54,770 nt of DNA, taken from the NCBI GenBank assembly GCA_016215025.1, contig JACRMI010000026.1, forward strand, positions 1 through 54,770, in the 5' to 3' direction. This DNA is from Chloroflexota bacterium. Lineage in GTDB: Bacteria > Chloroflexota > Anaerolineae > UBA4142. Positions within the stretch are counted from its first letter, which is position 1; each line of letters begins with the position of its first letter. Position numbers and translations under genes: made by a program. The notes beneath the pieces are model-generated. The model made no database searches. It had not been told where the DNA came from and worked only from the letters and a program-made list of their open reading frames with translations. Below, in pieces: positions 1 through 7,560 of this stretch.

Positions 1-60
1 AAAATCAAGGTGTTTTGGAATCTTGGTCGCGAATGTGCCAAACTCGCGAGCAAAACGTAA
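1..60 (+). CDS. Possible 3' end of an upstream gene (partial)
   Basis: The first 57 bases read without a stop in frame 1 and end in TAA at 58-60, giving 19 residues that finish in LASKT. This could be the tail of a gene that begins outside the window, or chance. No family can be recognised from so short a piece. Confidence 0.2.
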   Translation, partial: KIKVFWNLGRECAKLASKT

Positions 61-72
61 TCAGTCAAATTC

Positions 73-119
73 ACTCATTCCGTTTTTTCGCTACTTCTGT
101 CAACCTTGGCGGAATGAGT
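73..119. repeat. Inverted repeat, 10-bp arms
   Basis: ACTCATTCCG at 73-82 is matched by CGGAATGAGT at 110-119 around a 27-nt loop. It lies between the possible upstream gene end and the polyferredoxin remnant. There is no clear T-tract, so a terminator role is uncertain. Confidence 0.4.
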
Positions 120-179
120 CCTGACTCCGCAAATCCTCTAGTAGTCTGTTCTCTGAAAACGACCGACCTTGGAGGTTAG

Positions 180-604
180 ATGGTAGCCCGAAATTTTTTC
201 CTCGACCCGAAATCCAAAATGCCTGCCCGCGCACCCCATTTCCCAATGATGTGGATTGAACCCATACGCGATGCGCTTCGAATCGGCTTGATAGGATTCC
301 TTGTTTACACGACGGTTGTTCACAACACGTCAAAGCTCGACGGCGCGACTGCCTCTATCGATACCCTGTCGCCATTCGGCGGGTTGGCAGCTCCTTGGCG
401 GTGGCTTGTCATCAGCGGACAATACGTTTCAAAATTGCAATTTTCAAATGTCGTGTTAGGTCTTGGTTTGTTGATCGGCATTTTGTTTGCTGGCGAAGCG
501 GTCTGCGGTTGGATTTGTCCACTCAATCCCAAGAAATCTTGAACGTACAAGAAGCCGTAAACATACACACGCAAAAAGACCGGACGTGCTTAACAAGTTT
601 TTAA
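180..604 (+). pseudogene. Truncated, frameshifted 4Fe-4S polyferredoxin (NapH/CcoG-like) remnant
   Basis: The frame from 180 encodes two hydrophobic segments and reaches CGWICPL, the signature that opens the first 4Fe-4S loop of NapH/NosR-type membrane ferredoxins. It then runs into five unrelated residues and a TGA at 540-542. The motif that should follow (family pattern GTxQE) reappears in another frame as NVQEAVN near 541-561 and stops at 602-604. The rest of the protein (later membrane segments and the second ferredoxin domain) is missing. I read this as a decayed gene rather than a functional 120-residue protein. It sits just upstream of a multiheme cytochrome, a context where such electron-transfer proteins are common. 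Confidence 0.6.
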
Positions 605-701
605 GGTGGAATTAAATTATCGTTAACATCTTATGCGGCTGGGTTGCATCAAAAGGATGACCGCTATTTTTCGGTCAAATTTTGATGCAAAGGAGCCGAT
701 T

Positions 702-2009
702 ATGCAAAGAATTCAAAAAATTCTGAGCGCACGCGTTGTCTTTGTACCTTTCATCGTTGCTTTCGCACTGTACGGGCTGTTCCTCCTGATTTCGCAACCT
801 CGCGCAACTGAAGCAGTTGGTAAATTGCCTCAAACATCCGAAGTAACTTTACCGCTCACAGCCAACACGGGCACATACAAAATCATCGGCTGGAACGATT
901 TGGGCATGCACTGCATGAACGAAAATTACGCCAACCTTGCGGTGCTTCCACCTTACAACACTTTGTGGGCGCAACTCATTCGGCAGGGACCTCAACCGCA
1001 AATCATCACCAACAGCGTCACGATTCAATACAACATTATCGACAATACGTACTCGGCAGGCAAAACCAATTTCTTTCAATATGCCGCGAAACTTTTTCCC
1101 GGTAGTCCATCGGCAACCCAGATCGATGTTGGTCTGACCGGTGCGAAACTCGCGGGTAACATGGACGCGAAGAAAGACCATTTTGTGATCGAAGGCATTC
1201 CACTCACGCCTTACCGCGACAGCGCGCCGCAGCCCATCCCAGCCAATTGGTATCCATATCAGCAAGCCCACATCGTCGCAAAAGACAGCGCGACCGGACA
1301 AATCCTTGCCGAGACGACGACCGTTGCACCGGTATCAACGGAAATGCGCTGCGAAACTTGTCACGCCGATGGCAAGGATCCGGGCGGACGCACCGGCAAC
1401 GTCGAAACGAATATTCTCACGTTACACGACCGCGAAAATGGAACGAATCTCATGAATTCGCGACCGGTCTTGTGCGCGAGTTGTCATGGCTCGAATGCGC
1501 TGGGCGCGCCGGGCAATCCCAACTTGCCCAATCTATCGCGCGCGATGCACGGCAAGCACGCCGAAGAAACCAACGATTGCTACCTTTGTCATCCGGGTCA
1601 GCAAACTCAATGCTTGCGCGACACGATGTACCAAAAGGGCATGACGTGTACGGCATGTCACGGTTCTATGTCTCAGGTTTCCAGTTCCAATCGCCAGCCC
1701 TGGATCGATCTGCCGCGCTGCGGTACTTGTCATTCGGCGCAATTCGCCGAAAATCCCGGCAAGCTTTACCGCAATTCGGTTGGACACGGCGGACTGTACT
1801 GCGAAGCGTGTCACGGCAGCCCCCACGCGATTCTGCCGACAATGCAGCCAAACGACAACATTCAAAATATTGCGTTGCAAGGTCACGCCGGCACACTCGA
1901 CGATTGCCGCGTGTGTCATGGCACGATTCCAAGCGGAGCGGGACCGCATGGAATTTCGTACAAGCCCAAGAATAACTCGTTTCTATATCTTCCGTTGATT
2001 CGTCGTTAG
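702..2009 (+). CDS. Seven-heme c-type cytochrome, exported, membrane-anchored N terminus
   Basis: The 435-residue product starts at ATG 702, preceded by AGGAG at 691-695; an upstream in-frame ATG at 633 lacks such a site. A hydrophobic signal or anchor segment spans about residues 10-30. A domain with the motif WNDLGMHCMN follows near residue 65; I have seen this motif associated with multiheme cytochromes of environmental bacteria. The C-terminal half carries seven CxxCH heme sites (CETCH, CASCH, CYLCH, CTACH, CGTCH, CEACH, CRVCH), so it should act outside the cytoplasmic membrane in electron transfer. Redox partner and substrate are unknown. It is alone on its strand, beside the broken polyferredoxin, and faces the metalloprotease gene across a shared terminator. 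Confidence 0.85.
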   Translation: MQRIQKILSARVVFVPFIVAFALYGLFLLISQPRATEAVGKLPQTSEVTLPLTANTGTYKIIGWNDLGMHCMNENYANLAVLPPYNTLWAQLIRQGPQPQIITNSVTIQYNIIDNTYSAGKTNFFQYAAKLFPGSPSATQIDVGLTGAKLAGNMDAKKDHFVIEGIPLTPYRDSAPQPIPANWYPYQQAHIVAKDSATGQILAETTTVAPVSTEMRCETCHADGKDPGGRTGNVETNILTLHDRENGTNLMNSRPVLCASCHGSNALGAPGNPNLPNLSRAMHGKHAEETNDCYLCHPGQQTQCLRDTMYQKGMTCTACHGSMSQVSSSNRQPWIDLPRCGTCHSAQFAENPGKLYRNSVGHGGLYCEACHGSPHAILPTMQPNDNIQNIALQGHAGTLDDCRVCHGTIPSGAGPHGISYKPKNNSFLYLPLIRR

Positions 2010-2028
2010 GCATCCCCGCGAGAATCGG

Positions 2029-2077
2029 TAAAGCGACGAGGCGTCATGCGCACAGTGCGTGACACCTCGTCGCTTTA
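2029..2077. terminator. Bidirectional hairpin between convergent genes
   Basis: Perfect 13-bp arms TAAAGCGACGAGG (2029-2041) and CCTCGTCGCTTTA (2065-2077) enclose a second short stem (GTCA/TGAC). The hairpin lies between the stops of the convergent genes at 2009 and 2103. AAAG/CTTT at the stem base gives a short U-run on both strands, which fits a bidirectional terminator. Confidence 0.75.
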
Positions 2078-2102
2078 TGCTGAACGCGAATCGGCAACCA
2101 CA

Positions 2103-2873
2103 TCAATCGTTCACACACATCCACGCCACATCGGTACCGGGTGGCACACGATAAAGTACAGTGATCGTGACCAACAGTTCCAACGACAGCCCTTCGATGC
2201 CCGTGAAACCGGGAAAGTGATTTCCCAATCCCAAGGCATGGGCTAGCTCGTGTTCGACAATCGAGCATGGCCGAAAACCCTCGCTCACAAAATCGCACCG
2301 TTTGGAACCAAGATGAACATACACCAGCGAATTGAACGCGCCGGTATTTCCAACCCTTAAAGAAAAACCGGAGTGCGGATCTCTCTGACACGTTACGTGT
2401 CCGCATCCCGGTCCTCCGTCGCGATTTTCAGCGTCTCCTTCGATAACCGTGATTCCGACGAGCGGATCGAAATCGACTTGGCGAAAAGTTATTACTCCTC
2501 CCGTCAACGCTTCGTAGTGATTGATCGCGTCCACAACTTGAGGAATGCCGTGCAAATTGATGTCAATCGGGGTTTCAAAGCGAACTGTTTTACCCGCGAG
2601 AGGATTCTGCGAGTAGAAAACATTACTTTCGCAAAGAAGGCGACGCACCCATTCTGGATACAATGCCAGGATTTCTTCTGGGGTATCCACCACATTGACT
2701 GATGGAGCTTGGGTTGAAAGCAACCAATGCGCATCGGTTTGTGTTTTGCCATCCACCGTCGAAAGTGGAATAAAGGAATTGGGTTCATCGCTCGGAATGA
2801 GAGAGCAGAACAATGCCACCAAGGCGATGCAGCCCCATCGAACAATCTGCCTGGGCAAGATGTGAACGTTCAT
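2103..2873 (-). CDS. Putative secreted zinc metalloprotease (HExxHxxGxxNH)
   Basis: The 256-residue product starts at ATG 2873 with AGGAAAAG upstream; an earlier start at 2915 is possible but adds only 14 residues before the signal peptide. A hydrophobic export segment spans about residues 11-28. The zinc motif HELAHALGLGNH occupies about residues 208-219. HExxH plus the following glycine resembles metzincins and DUF2927-type predicted peptidases, but the third histidine is one residue later than in the classical HExxHxxGxxH. Several cysteines (GPGCGHVTC, KRCDF, RPCS) suggest disulfides outside the cell. Substrate unknown. It lies downstream of the XRE regulator on the same strand. Confidence 0.6.
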   Translation of the reverse strand: MNVHILPRQIVRWGCIALVALFCSLIPSDEPNSFIPLSTVDGKTQTDAHWLLSTQAPSVNVVDTPEEILALYPEWVRRLLCESNVFYSQNPLAGKTVRFETPIDINLHGIPQVVDAINHYEALTGGVITFRQVDFDPLVGITVIEGDAENRDGGPGCGHVTCQRDPHSGFSLRVGNTGAFNSLVYVHLGSKRCDFVSEGFRPCSIVEHELAHALGLGNHFPGFTGIEGLSLELLVTITVLYRVPPGTDVAWMCVND

Positions 2874-2949
2874 CGTCGTAGTTCTTTTCCTACCCTGATG
2901 GTGTATCGAACACATGCAACCTCAGAGAGGAATGCGCTAAAGCTTTGGC

Positions 2950-3603
2950 TTATTTTTTCGGCGCAAAGTGCCGCTCGGTCGGTTGATCATTTTCGTCAGA
3001 GGGATACAAGACCAAAATCGCGCGCGCGGCTTTTGAATCCACATTATGCCAACGATGCGGCAAGTAGGATTCGAACAACAAACTATCGCCCGGTTCGAGC
3101 AAGTACGTTCGTTCGTCGATGGTATAGGCGATTCGACCTTCCAAGCAATAAACGAATTCATAGCCGGTATGAACGATCATGCGCGAACCACTGCCTGCTT
3201 GCGGTCCCAGAGTGACGATGAATGGCTCGACCGCTTGATGCGACAACCCTGTGCCAAGGTCTTCCAAAGTTCCATGCTCGAACGCGATGTGGGGACTCGT
3301 GCCGGCCTTGTGATGCACAACACTATTCTTGGGAATACTTGATTGAAAAAAAGCGGTGATTGGGACAGCGAGGGCAAATGCGATTTGCTGTAATGTGCTG
3401 ACGCTAGGCGAGGTCTTGCTATTTTCGATGAGACTCAACGTGTTCATCGCCAAGCCGCTTTTCTCTGCCAGAGCGCGAACCGACAAGTCGTGCTCAGTCC
3501 GCAGCGCACGCAGGCGCTGACCGACGTTGATTTCAAACGCGGACCGCGCAGATCGAGTTTTTCGAGATGGGGACTTTGGCTTTTTCTGACGGATAGGGGG
3601 CAT
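2950..3603 (-). CDS. XRE-family regulator with C-terminal cupin domain
   Basis: The 217-residue product starts at ATG 3603, preceded by AGGAG; an in-frame start at 3621 lies before that site and is less likely. A lysine/arginine-rich tail (about 1-25) precedes a helix-turn-helix of the XRE type (about 28-82, including LAEKSGLAMNTLSLIENSKT). A cupin_2 domain (about 135-200) carries the pattern GYEFVYCLEG...LEPGDSLLFESYLPHRW. Regulators of this design usually repress small catabolic or polyamine-type genes in response to a ligand bound in the cupin. The target here may be itself and the adjacent metalloprotease gene. It has its own good sigma-70 promoter. Confidence 0.85.
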   Translation of the reverse strand: MPPIRQKKPKSPSRKTRSARSAFEINVGQRLRALRTEHDLSVRALAEKSGLAMNTLSLIENSKTSPSVSTLQQIAFALAVPITAFFQSSIPKNSVVHHKAGTSPHIAFEHGTLEDLGTGLSHQAVEPFIVTLGPQAGSGSRMIVHTGYEFVYCLEGRIAYTIDERTYLLEPGDSLLFESYLPHRWHNVDSKAARAILVLYPSDENDQPTERHFAPKK

Positions 3604-3638
3604 GGCAGACTCCTGAATCAAACCCTTGAGTCACCAAT

Positions 3639-3667
3639 ATTACAGTGCTAAATCACCCATTCGTCAA
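3639..3667 (-). promoter_or_regulatory. Sigma-70 promoter of the XRE-cupin gene
   Basis: Read on the minus strand: TTGACG (3667-3662), 17-nt spacer, TGTAAT (3644-3639), about 36 nt before the start codon at 3603. The rest of 3604-3764 shows only A/T-rich sequence with short T-runs after the Rieske gene and no clear hairpin terminator. Confidence 0.65.
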
Positions 3668-3764
3668 CGATTTTAACTATTATTCTGGTAATAGAATGCA
3701 AAAAAGGGAGCCATCCATTCGGCGAGGAAAAAACAGAGGCATGATCCAAGAGGAACGACAAACG

Positions 3765-4205
3765 CTAAACGCTCAACCGATAATCAGCATCGACGGTACG
3801 ACTGCGATCAACAAACAACTTGCCATTCGCATTGCGTCCGACAAAGGCATGATCCAATGCGCGCGTTGCCGGTGTTGCTAGCGCGCGACCATCGCGCGCA
3901 AAGCGGCTGCCGTGACATGGACATGCATATTCATCGCCCTCAACATACGGCGTGCAACCCAAGTGCGTACAAATCGCGACAACGGCGTAATACCCGCGCT
4001 CATCGCGACCGATGTACGCGCGCGCGTTTTCAACATGCGTTAACGAACCAACCGCGTATTCATCCGGAGTTCCGATTTCAACCGGACCTGGCGAAGGCGT
4101 AACGATATTCGGCGTAAGAAACCGCGCGAACATCGCCGCGACCAATCCGCTAGCCGCAAGAAAGACACCGTAACCCAAGTTGATTAAGAAATTTCGTCTT
4201 GTCAT
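3765..4205 (-). CDS. Rieske 2Fe-2S protein of a bc-type complex
   Basis: This 146-residue protein has an N-terminal basic stretch (TRR) and a membrane anchor (about 5-30) that also resembles a Tat signal. The Rieske fold carries both ligand boxes: CTHLGC at 79-84 (C79, H81, with C84 for the disulfide) and CPCHGS at 95-100 (C95, H98, with C97). It would accept electrons from quinol on the outer face and pass them to a c-type cytochrome. It is last in the respiratory operon, after the nine-heme cytochrome and cytochrome b, so these three probably form one quinol-cytochrome oxidoreductase. The repeat array upstream runs right up to its start codon, leaving little room for a ribosome binding site. 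Confidence 0.92.
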   Translation of the reverse strand: MTRRNFLINLGYGVFLAASGLVAAMFARFLTPNIVTPSPGPVEIGTPDEYAVGSLTHVENARAYIGRDERGYYAVVAICTHLGCTPYVEGDEYACPCHGSRFARDGRALATPATRALDHAFVGRNANGKLFVDRSRTVDADYRLSV

Positions 4206-4282
4206 AGTCTCTTGTCCGGTAGTCTTATAGTCAGATAGTCGAACAATTGCATTGACTACCTGACTATTCGACTATGTGACTA
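4203..4282 (-). repeat. Stop-anchored 8-mer repeat hairpin (TAGTCNNN)
   Basis: On the sense strand the cytochrome stop codon TAG (4282-4280) is the first three bases of the first unit. TAGTC recurs every 8 nt four times, then a short loop, then GACTA units in reverse orientation, the last merging with the Rieske start codon. The arms pair through the TAGTC/GACTA cores with variable trinucleotides between. Confidence 0.8.
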
Positions 4283-5752
4283 TCGGACGACCGAATGGCA
4301 AGTGTGACAATAATCCGACGTTTGCGTCTTGCCGTCTTGCGTACATCCGCTGCCCTTGACCAACGGCACATTGTAGATTTGCCCGGTCACTTTATCGACC
4401 TGCACGAATTTGTTCGGCGCAGTCTGCTTGATGCTCCACAACAATTCCCCGCGTTCCGTCGTAATCACTTGATCGCCGACCTTGAGAAATTCTGGGTGTC
4501 CATTGATTCGTGCTTGACGCATCGCCAACTCGTTCGCATCGACGATAGACGTAATCTTTGGCATAGTTGTCAGCGTGCCGTGACACGTTTGGCATTGAAT
4601 ATGCTGCGCGTCTTTCTTCGAGCCGTAAATGTGTCCGTCGCCCATCGCCTCTTGCGCCGTATGACAATCGACACAATTCAGTTCGTACTCGCATTTGGTG
4701 AAATCGGCAATCGGTTGATAGTACTCGATGAGCCGTCTGCCTTCGGGTGGCATTAGCGATGAAAGCGGACGTGCCATCGGCGGCAAGTCCTCGCGCCAAT
4801 CAAACGCCATCGATTTCAAATTATAGTTGCTGCGATTGTGGCAGTGATCGCACTGCGAAAACGGAATCGCGGTCGTAAGCTGATGCGCGACGCCATGCCC
4901 CGGTTCGTTATTCGGAATCGTCGGATCGTTGCCGCGATACACACCATCGTCGGCGTAAACGTAATGGCACGCTGCGCATCCCGAACTTCGGTACGTATAA
5001 ACTTGCGGTTGCGATGGTTTCGTCCACAAATGACAGCCGCCGTTCAAGCACGACGACATCTTCGCGTCGATGGTACCGGTCGGCGCACTGGTCGAATACA
5101 TCGATAACGACGGTAACGCTTTCGGTGGACGCAAATTGCTCGTATCGTTCACCGCGCGAATGCCAAACTGCGCGATTGGCGAGTTCTGCGCGCCGAAAGA
5201 AAATCGAACATGCGCGATACCGCCAGCATAGGTCGCTTGCATGCTTTTCAAAACTCGATCAACGTGATTCTGTTCTTCGTCTGCGTAACCGCCGTGACAA
5301 TTTGATTGACCGCACGATTGCGTAGCTACACTCAAGTCAGATGGATTGCGCCCGCCACGCATCGTCGAATGTGCGCGGTCTTTGTCGAGCGCGAGTGGCT
5401 CGCCGCCGTGACACACGACGCAACCAAACGCCTGCGCCGGATGCGAAGCGCTAATATCTTTGATGCCGACGTGGCAGGTGACGCACAACTCTGGTTTGCC
5501 GGTCTGCGTCGGCACGAGAGCTTGAATCTGAATTGGCATCGGCGTCGAATTTGGCTGAACATCGTAGCGCGCAATCCATGTTTGCCAGGGTTGATGCGAT
5601 TCGTTCCAGAAGACAGCACCTATCGCCAGCAACAGTACCAAAGCCGCAAGGAGAATCCAAGTCCAACGGAAATAAAGGAAATGAAGGAAATGAGGGAACT
5701 CTGTCGGTTTCCTATCATTTCCCTTATTTCCCTCAGTTCCTTGCATTTTCAT
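4280..5752 (-). CDS. Nine-heme c-type cytochrome with N-terminal membrane anchor
   Basis: The ATG at 5752-5750 overlaps the cytochrome b stop (ATGA), so translation is probably coupled; the frame can be extended by two codons to a GTG at 5758. The 490-residue protein has a polar N-terminal tail encoded by a repeat hairpin, a membrane segment (about 30-52) and an extracytoplasmic domain. Seven CxxCH sites (CVTCH, CVVCH, CAACH, CDHCH, CVDCH, CQTCH, CHTCH) plus two CX4CH sites (CGQSNCH, CLNGGCH) would bind nine hemes. Placement between cytochrome b and Rieske suggests it replaces cytochrome c1/f as electron acceptor of the complex. The longer-spaced motifs occur in some multiheme cytochromes; heme attachment there is inferred. 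Confidence 0.85.
   Translation of the reverse strand: MKMQGTEGNKGNDRKPTEFPHFLHFLYFRWTWILLAALVLLLAIGAVFWNESHQPWQTWIARYDVQPNSTPMPIQIQALVPTQTGKPELCVTCHVGIKDISASHPAQAFGCVVCHGGEPLALDKDRAHSTMRGGRNPSDLSVATQSCGQSNCHGGYADEEQNHVDRVLKSMQATYAGGIAHVRFSFGAQNSPIAQFGIRAVNDTSNLRPPKALPSLSMYSTSAPTGTIDAKMSSCLNGGCHLWTKPSQPQVYTYRSSGCAACHYVYADDGVYRGNDPTIPNNEPGHGVAHQLTTAIPFSQCDHCHNRSNYNLKSMAFDWREDLPPMARPLSSLMPPEGRRLIEYYQPIADFTKCEYELNCVDCHTAQEAMGDGHIYGSKKDAQHIQCQTCHGTLTTMPKITSIVDANELAMRQARINGHPEFLKVGDQVITTERGELLWSIKQTAPNKFVQVDKVTGQIYNVPLVKGSGCTQDGKTQTSDYCHTCHSVVR
5668..5750 (-). repeat. 9-mer repeat hairpin inside the 5' end of the nine-heme cytochrome gene
   Basis: On the plus strand one arm is GGAAATAAA, GGAAATGAA, GGAAATGAG, GGAAC from 5678; the inverted arm of TTTCC/TTCCC units runs to about 5745. 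The whole element is translated as the cytosolic tail of the cytochrome (residues about 3-30, with FPHFLHFLYF from one arm). It is the same unit family as the spacer at 54180-54257. Confidence 0.75.
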
Positions 5753-6783
5753 CGCCACACCTCACGCACACTCAATACGACGAGCACAACGGCGATGATG
5801 AATAACAATAGCTGTGGTTTCCATCGTTCACGCGCAAACCAAATCGCGCGACCGGGACCGCGTCGATCTAAAAATGGAAGCAGAGCGAGCAATATCAGTA
5901 CAAAGGCGGGCGCGATGATGCCAGCCCAGAGCGGCGGAATGACTCGTAACAGATTTTGCACCCAGAGAAAAATCCACGGTGCGCGCACATCGACAACGCC
6001 TGCATTCAAGTTCGCGGCGGTTCCAATCGGAGCGGGAAATATTAGCGAGAGAAAAATCAACGCGGCAGTCACAAACGCCGCAACGATAAACTCGCGGAAA
6101 AATAATTCGTCGCGCGAAACGAACTCGCGAATCGCGCCCTCTGGCAATTGCGGACGCGAAATGCCGCCGTCTTTCCGCAATCGAAACAGGTGATAGACGA
6201 TTCCTAACACGCCGACGAGCGTTAATCCGAAAATGTGCCAGCCGTAAAAGCGCAACAACGCCGCCGCGCTAATTTGCACATCGCCCACAATCGCAAGATA
6301 AATCGATTCACCCCAGACCGGAATCTCGCGGAGCAAATTTGTGCCGACGAGAAACGCCCAATATGCGCCGTCGTCCCAACGCAGGACATAGCCGGAGAAA
6401 TCCCAGACAAGTGTGACCACGAGGAGCGCAATGCCAATGAGCCAGTTAAATTCGCGGGGAGGTCGATAGCCGCCGGTGAATACAATGCGTGCAAAGTGCA
6501 GTGTCGCCGCGATCACCATCCACTGCGCCCCCCAATAATGCAAGCCGCGCATGATCGATCCAAAGCTGGCAACGTCATTGATGAGTATGATCGAATCGTG
6601 CGCCTCGGCTGGGGTGGGAACATAGTAGAACGTGAGCGCAATTCCAGTGAGCATGGTAATAAGTGTCGAAAGAACTGCGATGCCACCAAGACCGAAGGTG
6701 TATGTAAGCCACACTCCGCTCGCCGGGATTTTTTCTGGATGGAGCGCGTAGATGATGCTTTTCTCTTTACGCCAAAATTGCAT
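5749..6783 (-). CDS. Cytochrome b (b6/subunit IV fusion) of a bc-type quinol oxidoreductase
   Basis: The 344-residue membrane protein has about eight helices. Heme b ligands are H82/H96 (14 apart, in RGLHYWGAQW...LHFARI) and H183/H198 (15 apart, in GWHIFG...YHLFRL). The 15-residue spacing is that of b6-type proteins. The C-terminal part (APWIFLWVQNLLRVIPPLWAG, about 265-285) corresponds to subunit IV with the quinol-site loop region, so both halves are joined as in bc1 cytochromes but shorter. It would oxidise quinol and feed Rieske plus cytochromes c. Its stop overlaps the next gene's start. Confidence 0.9.
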   Translation of the reverse strand: MQFWRKEKSIIYALHPEKIPASGVWLTYTFGLGGIAVLSTLITMLTGIALTFYYVPTPAEAHDSIILINDVASFGSIMRGLHYWGAQWMVIAATLHFARIVFTGGYRPPREFNWLIGIALLVVTLVWDFSGYVLRWDDGAYWAFLVGTNLLREIPVWGESIYLAIVGDVQISAAALLRFYGWHIFGLTLVGVLGIVYHLFRLRKDGGISRPQLPEGAIREFVSRDELFFREFIVAAFVTAALIFLSLIFPAPIGTAANLNAGVVDVRAPWIFLWVQNLLRVIPPLWAGIIAPAFVLILLALLPFLDRRGPGRAIWFARERWKPQLLLFIIAVVLVVLSVREVWR

Positions 6784-6859
6784 GTCTCATGTTTCAGTCC
6801 AAGTCACAAGCTCAAGTCACAGGTCGCAGTTACGGCTTGGAACTTGCAACCTGTGACTA
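6784..6859 (-). repeat. Stop-anchored repeat hairpin between diheme cytochrome and cytochrome b genes
   Basis: It starts at the TAG stop (6859-6857). AGTCACAGGT (6815-6824) pairs with ACCTGTGACT (6849-6858); further AGTCACA-like units (AAGTCACAAG) continue toward the cytochrome b start at 6783. There is no T-tract. Confidence 0.65.
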
Positions 6860-7504
6860 GCAGCCGCTCGTTGGGTCGGCGCCGCGTTTAAGCCAGTCCA
6901 ACAATCGTTGTAAGAGATCATCTGAAATATTCTTCTCGCCGTGCGCAGGATTTTCATCGGCGGATAATCGCATCACAGCACGTTGTCGCTCGAACGGATA
7001 CGCTTCGCCTGCGAGCGCCGGTGCGTTTGGACTGCCTTGCGCAAATGCGCCGTGACATTTATCGCAGCCCTTCTCGGTCCAGACTTGAATCCCCAGGATT
7101 TGTCCGGTCGGCAAGGCAGCCTGCGTCGCGACTGGCGTTGATTTGGCTTGAGTCGAAACAGAATGCAGCCACAGATAAATCGAATAGGCTTGTTCGTCGG
7201 ACAAATCGATTGCGCTCAATGCTGGCTTGGGTGGAAGCGCATTGCGAACTTTCGACACAAATTGATCGAACGGCAGTGCGGTATCCGCCAACGATTTACC
7301 GATTCCGCCCAGTGCCATCGTGCCATGACAGGCGACACATTGCTTGTCGCGATACAAACGCGCGCCTTCAGCAGCATCGCCGACGAGTGTCGCATTCAAC
7401 GTCGTCGATTGAATCGTCGGGCGCGGCGGCGCGGGCATACGCCGATCACAGGCGACCAGCGCAAGAAAGAGCGCGATGAGAAGGAGATATTTTTTCAAGG
7501 TCAT
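6857..7504 (-). CDS. Diheme cytochrome c lipoprotein
   Basis: The 215-residue product has a lipoprotein signal ending in LALVAC (Cys 19), so it is probably tethered to the outer face of the membrane. Two class-I cytochrome c domains follow: CVACH near residue 57 and CDKCH near residue 149, joined by a linker rich in Ala/Thr/Pro. The second domain contains LAGEAYPFERQRAVMRLSADENP. Position between the NrfD subunit and cytochrome b suggests it shuttles electrons between the molybdopterin module and the bc-type complex. The sequence ends in a cysteine (TSGC), which is unusual but not interpretable. Confidence 0.88.
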   Translation of the reverse strand: MTLKKYLLLIALFLALVACDRRMPAPPRPTIQSTTLNATLVGDAAEGARLYRDKQCVACHGTMALGGIGKSLADTALPFDQFVSKVRNALPPKPALSAIDLSDEQAYSIYLWLHSVSTQAKSTPVATQAALPTGQILGIQVWTEKGCDKCHGAFAQGSPNAPALAGEAYPFERQRAVMRLSADENPAHGEKNISDDLLQRLLDWLKRGADPTSGC

Positions 7505-7505
7505 A

Positions 7506-7560
7506 GCTCCAGCACAAATCGGATTTCAAATTGGGAAAAGGGCAATTTGAAATCTGCAAT
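7506..7560 (-). repeat. Stop-anchored hairpin, 12-bp perfect stem
   Basis: GATTTCAAATTG (7522-7533) and CAATTTGAAATC (7543-7554) flank a 9-nt loop. On the sense strand it begins just after the NrfD-subunit stop TAA (7563-7561) and ends before the ribosome binding site GGAGCT of the diheme cytochrome. A weaker flanking repeat (ATTGCAGATTT / AAATCCGATTT) extends it. Confidence 0.7.

Noticed and set aside
1247..1975. Long plus-strand open frame within the seven-heme cytochrome gene
   Set aside because: Arg/Ser-rich translation without any family motif, lying wholly in the coding frame of a clear cytochrome.
3645..3881. Short plus-strand frame opposite the end of the Rieske gene
   Set aside because: It overlaps the Rieske C terminus in antisense, has no good ribosome binding site and shows no recognisable domain.
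5306..6891. Plus-strand frames opposite the nine-heme cytochrome and cytochrome b genes
   Set aside because: Low-complexity antisense translations of strongly supported genes.
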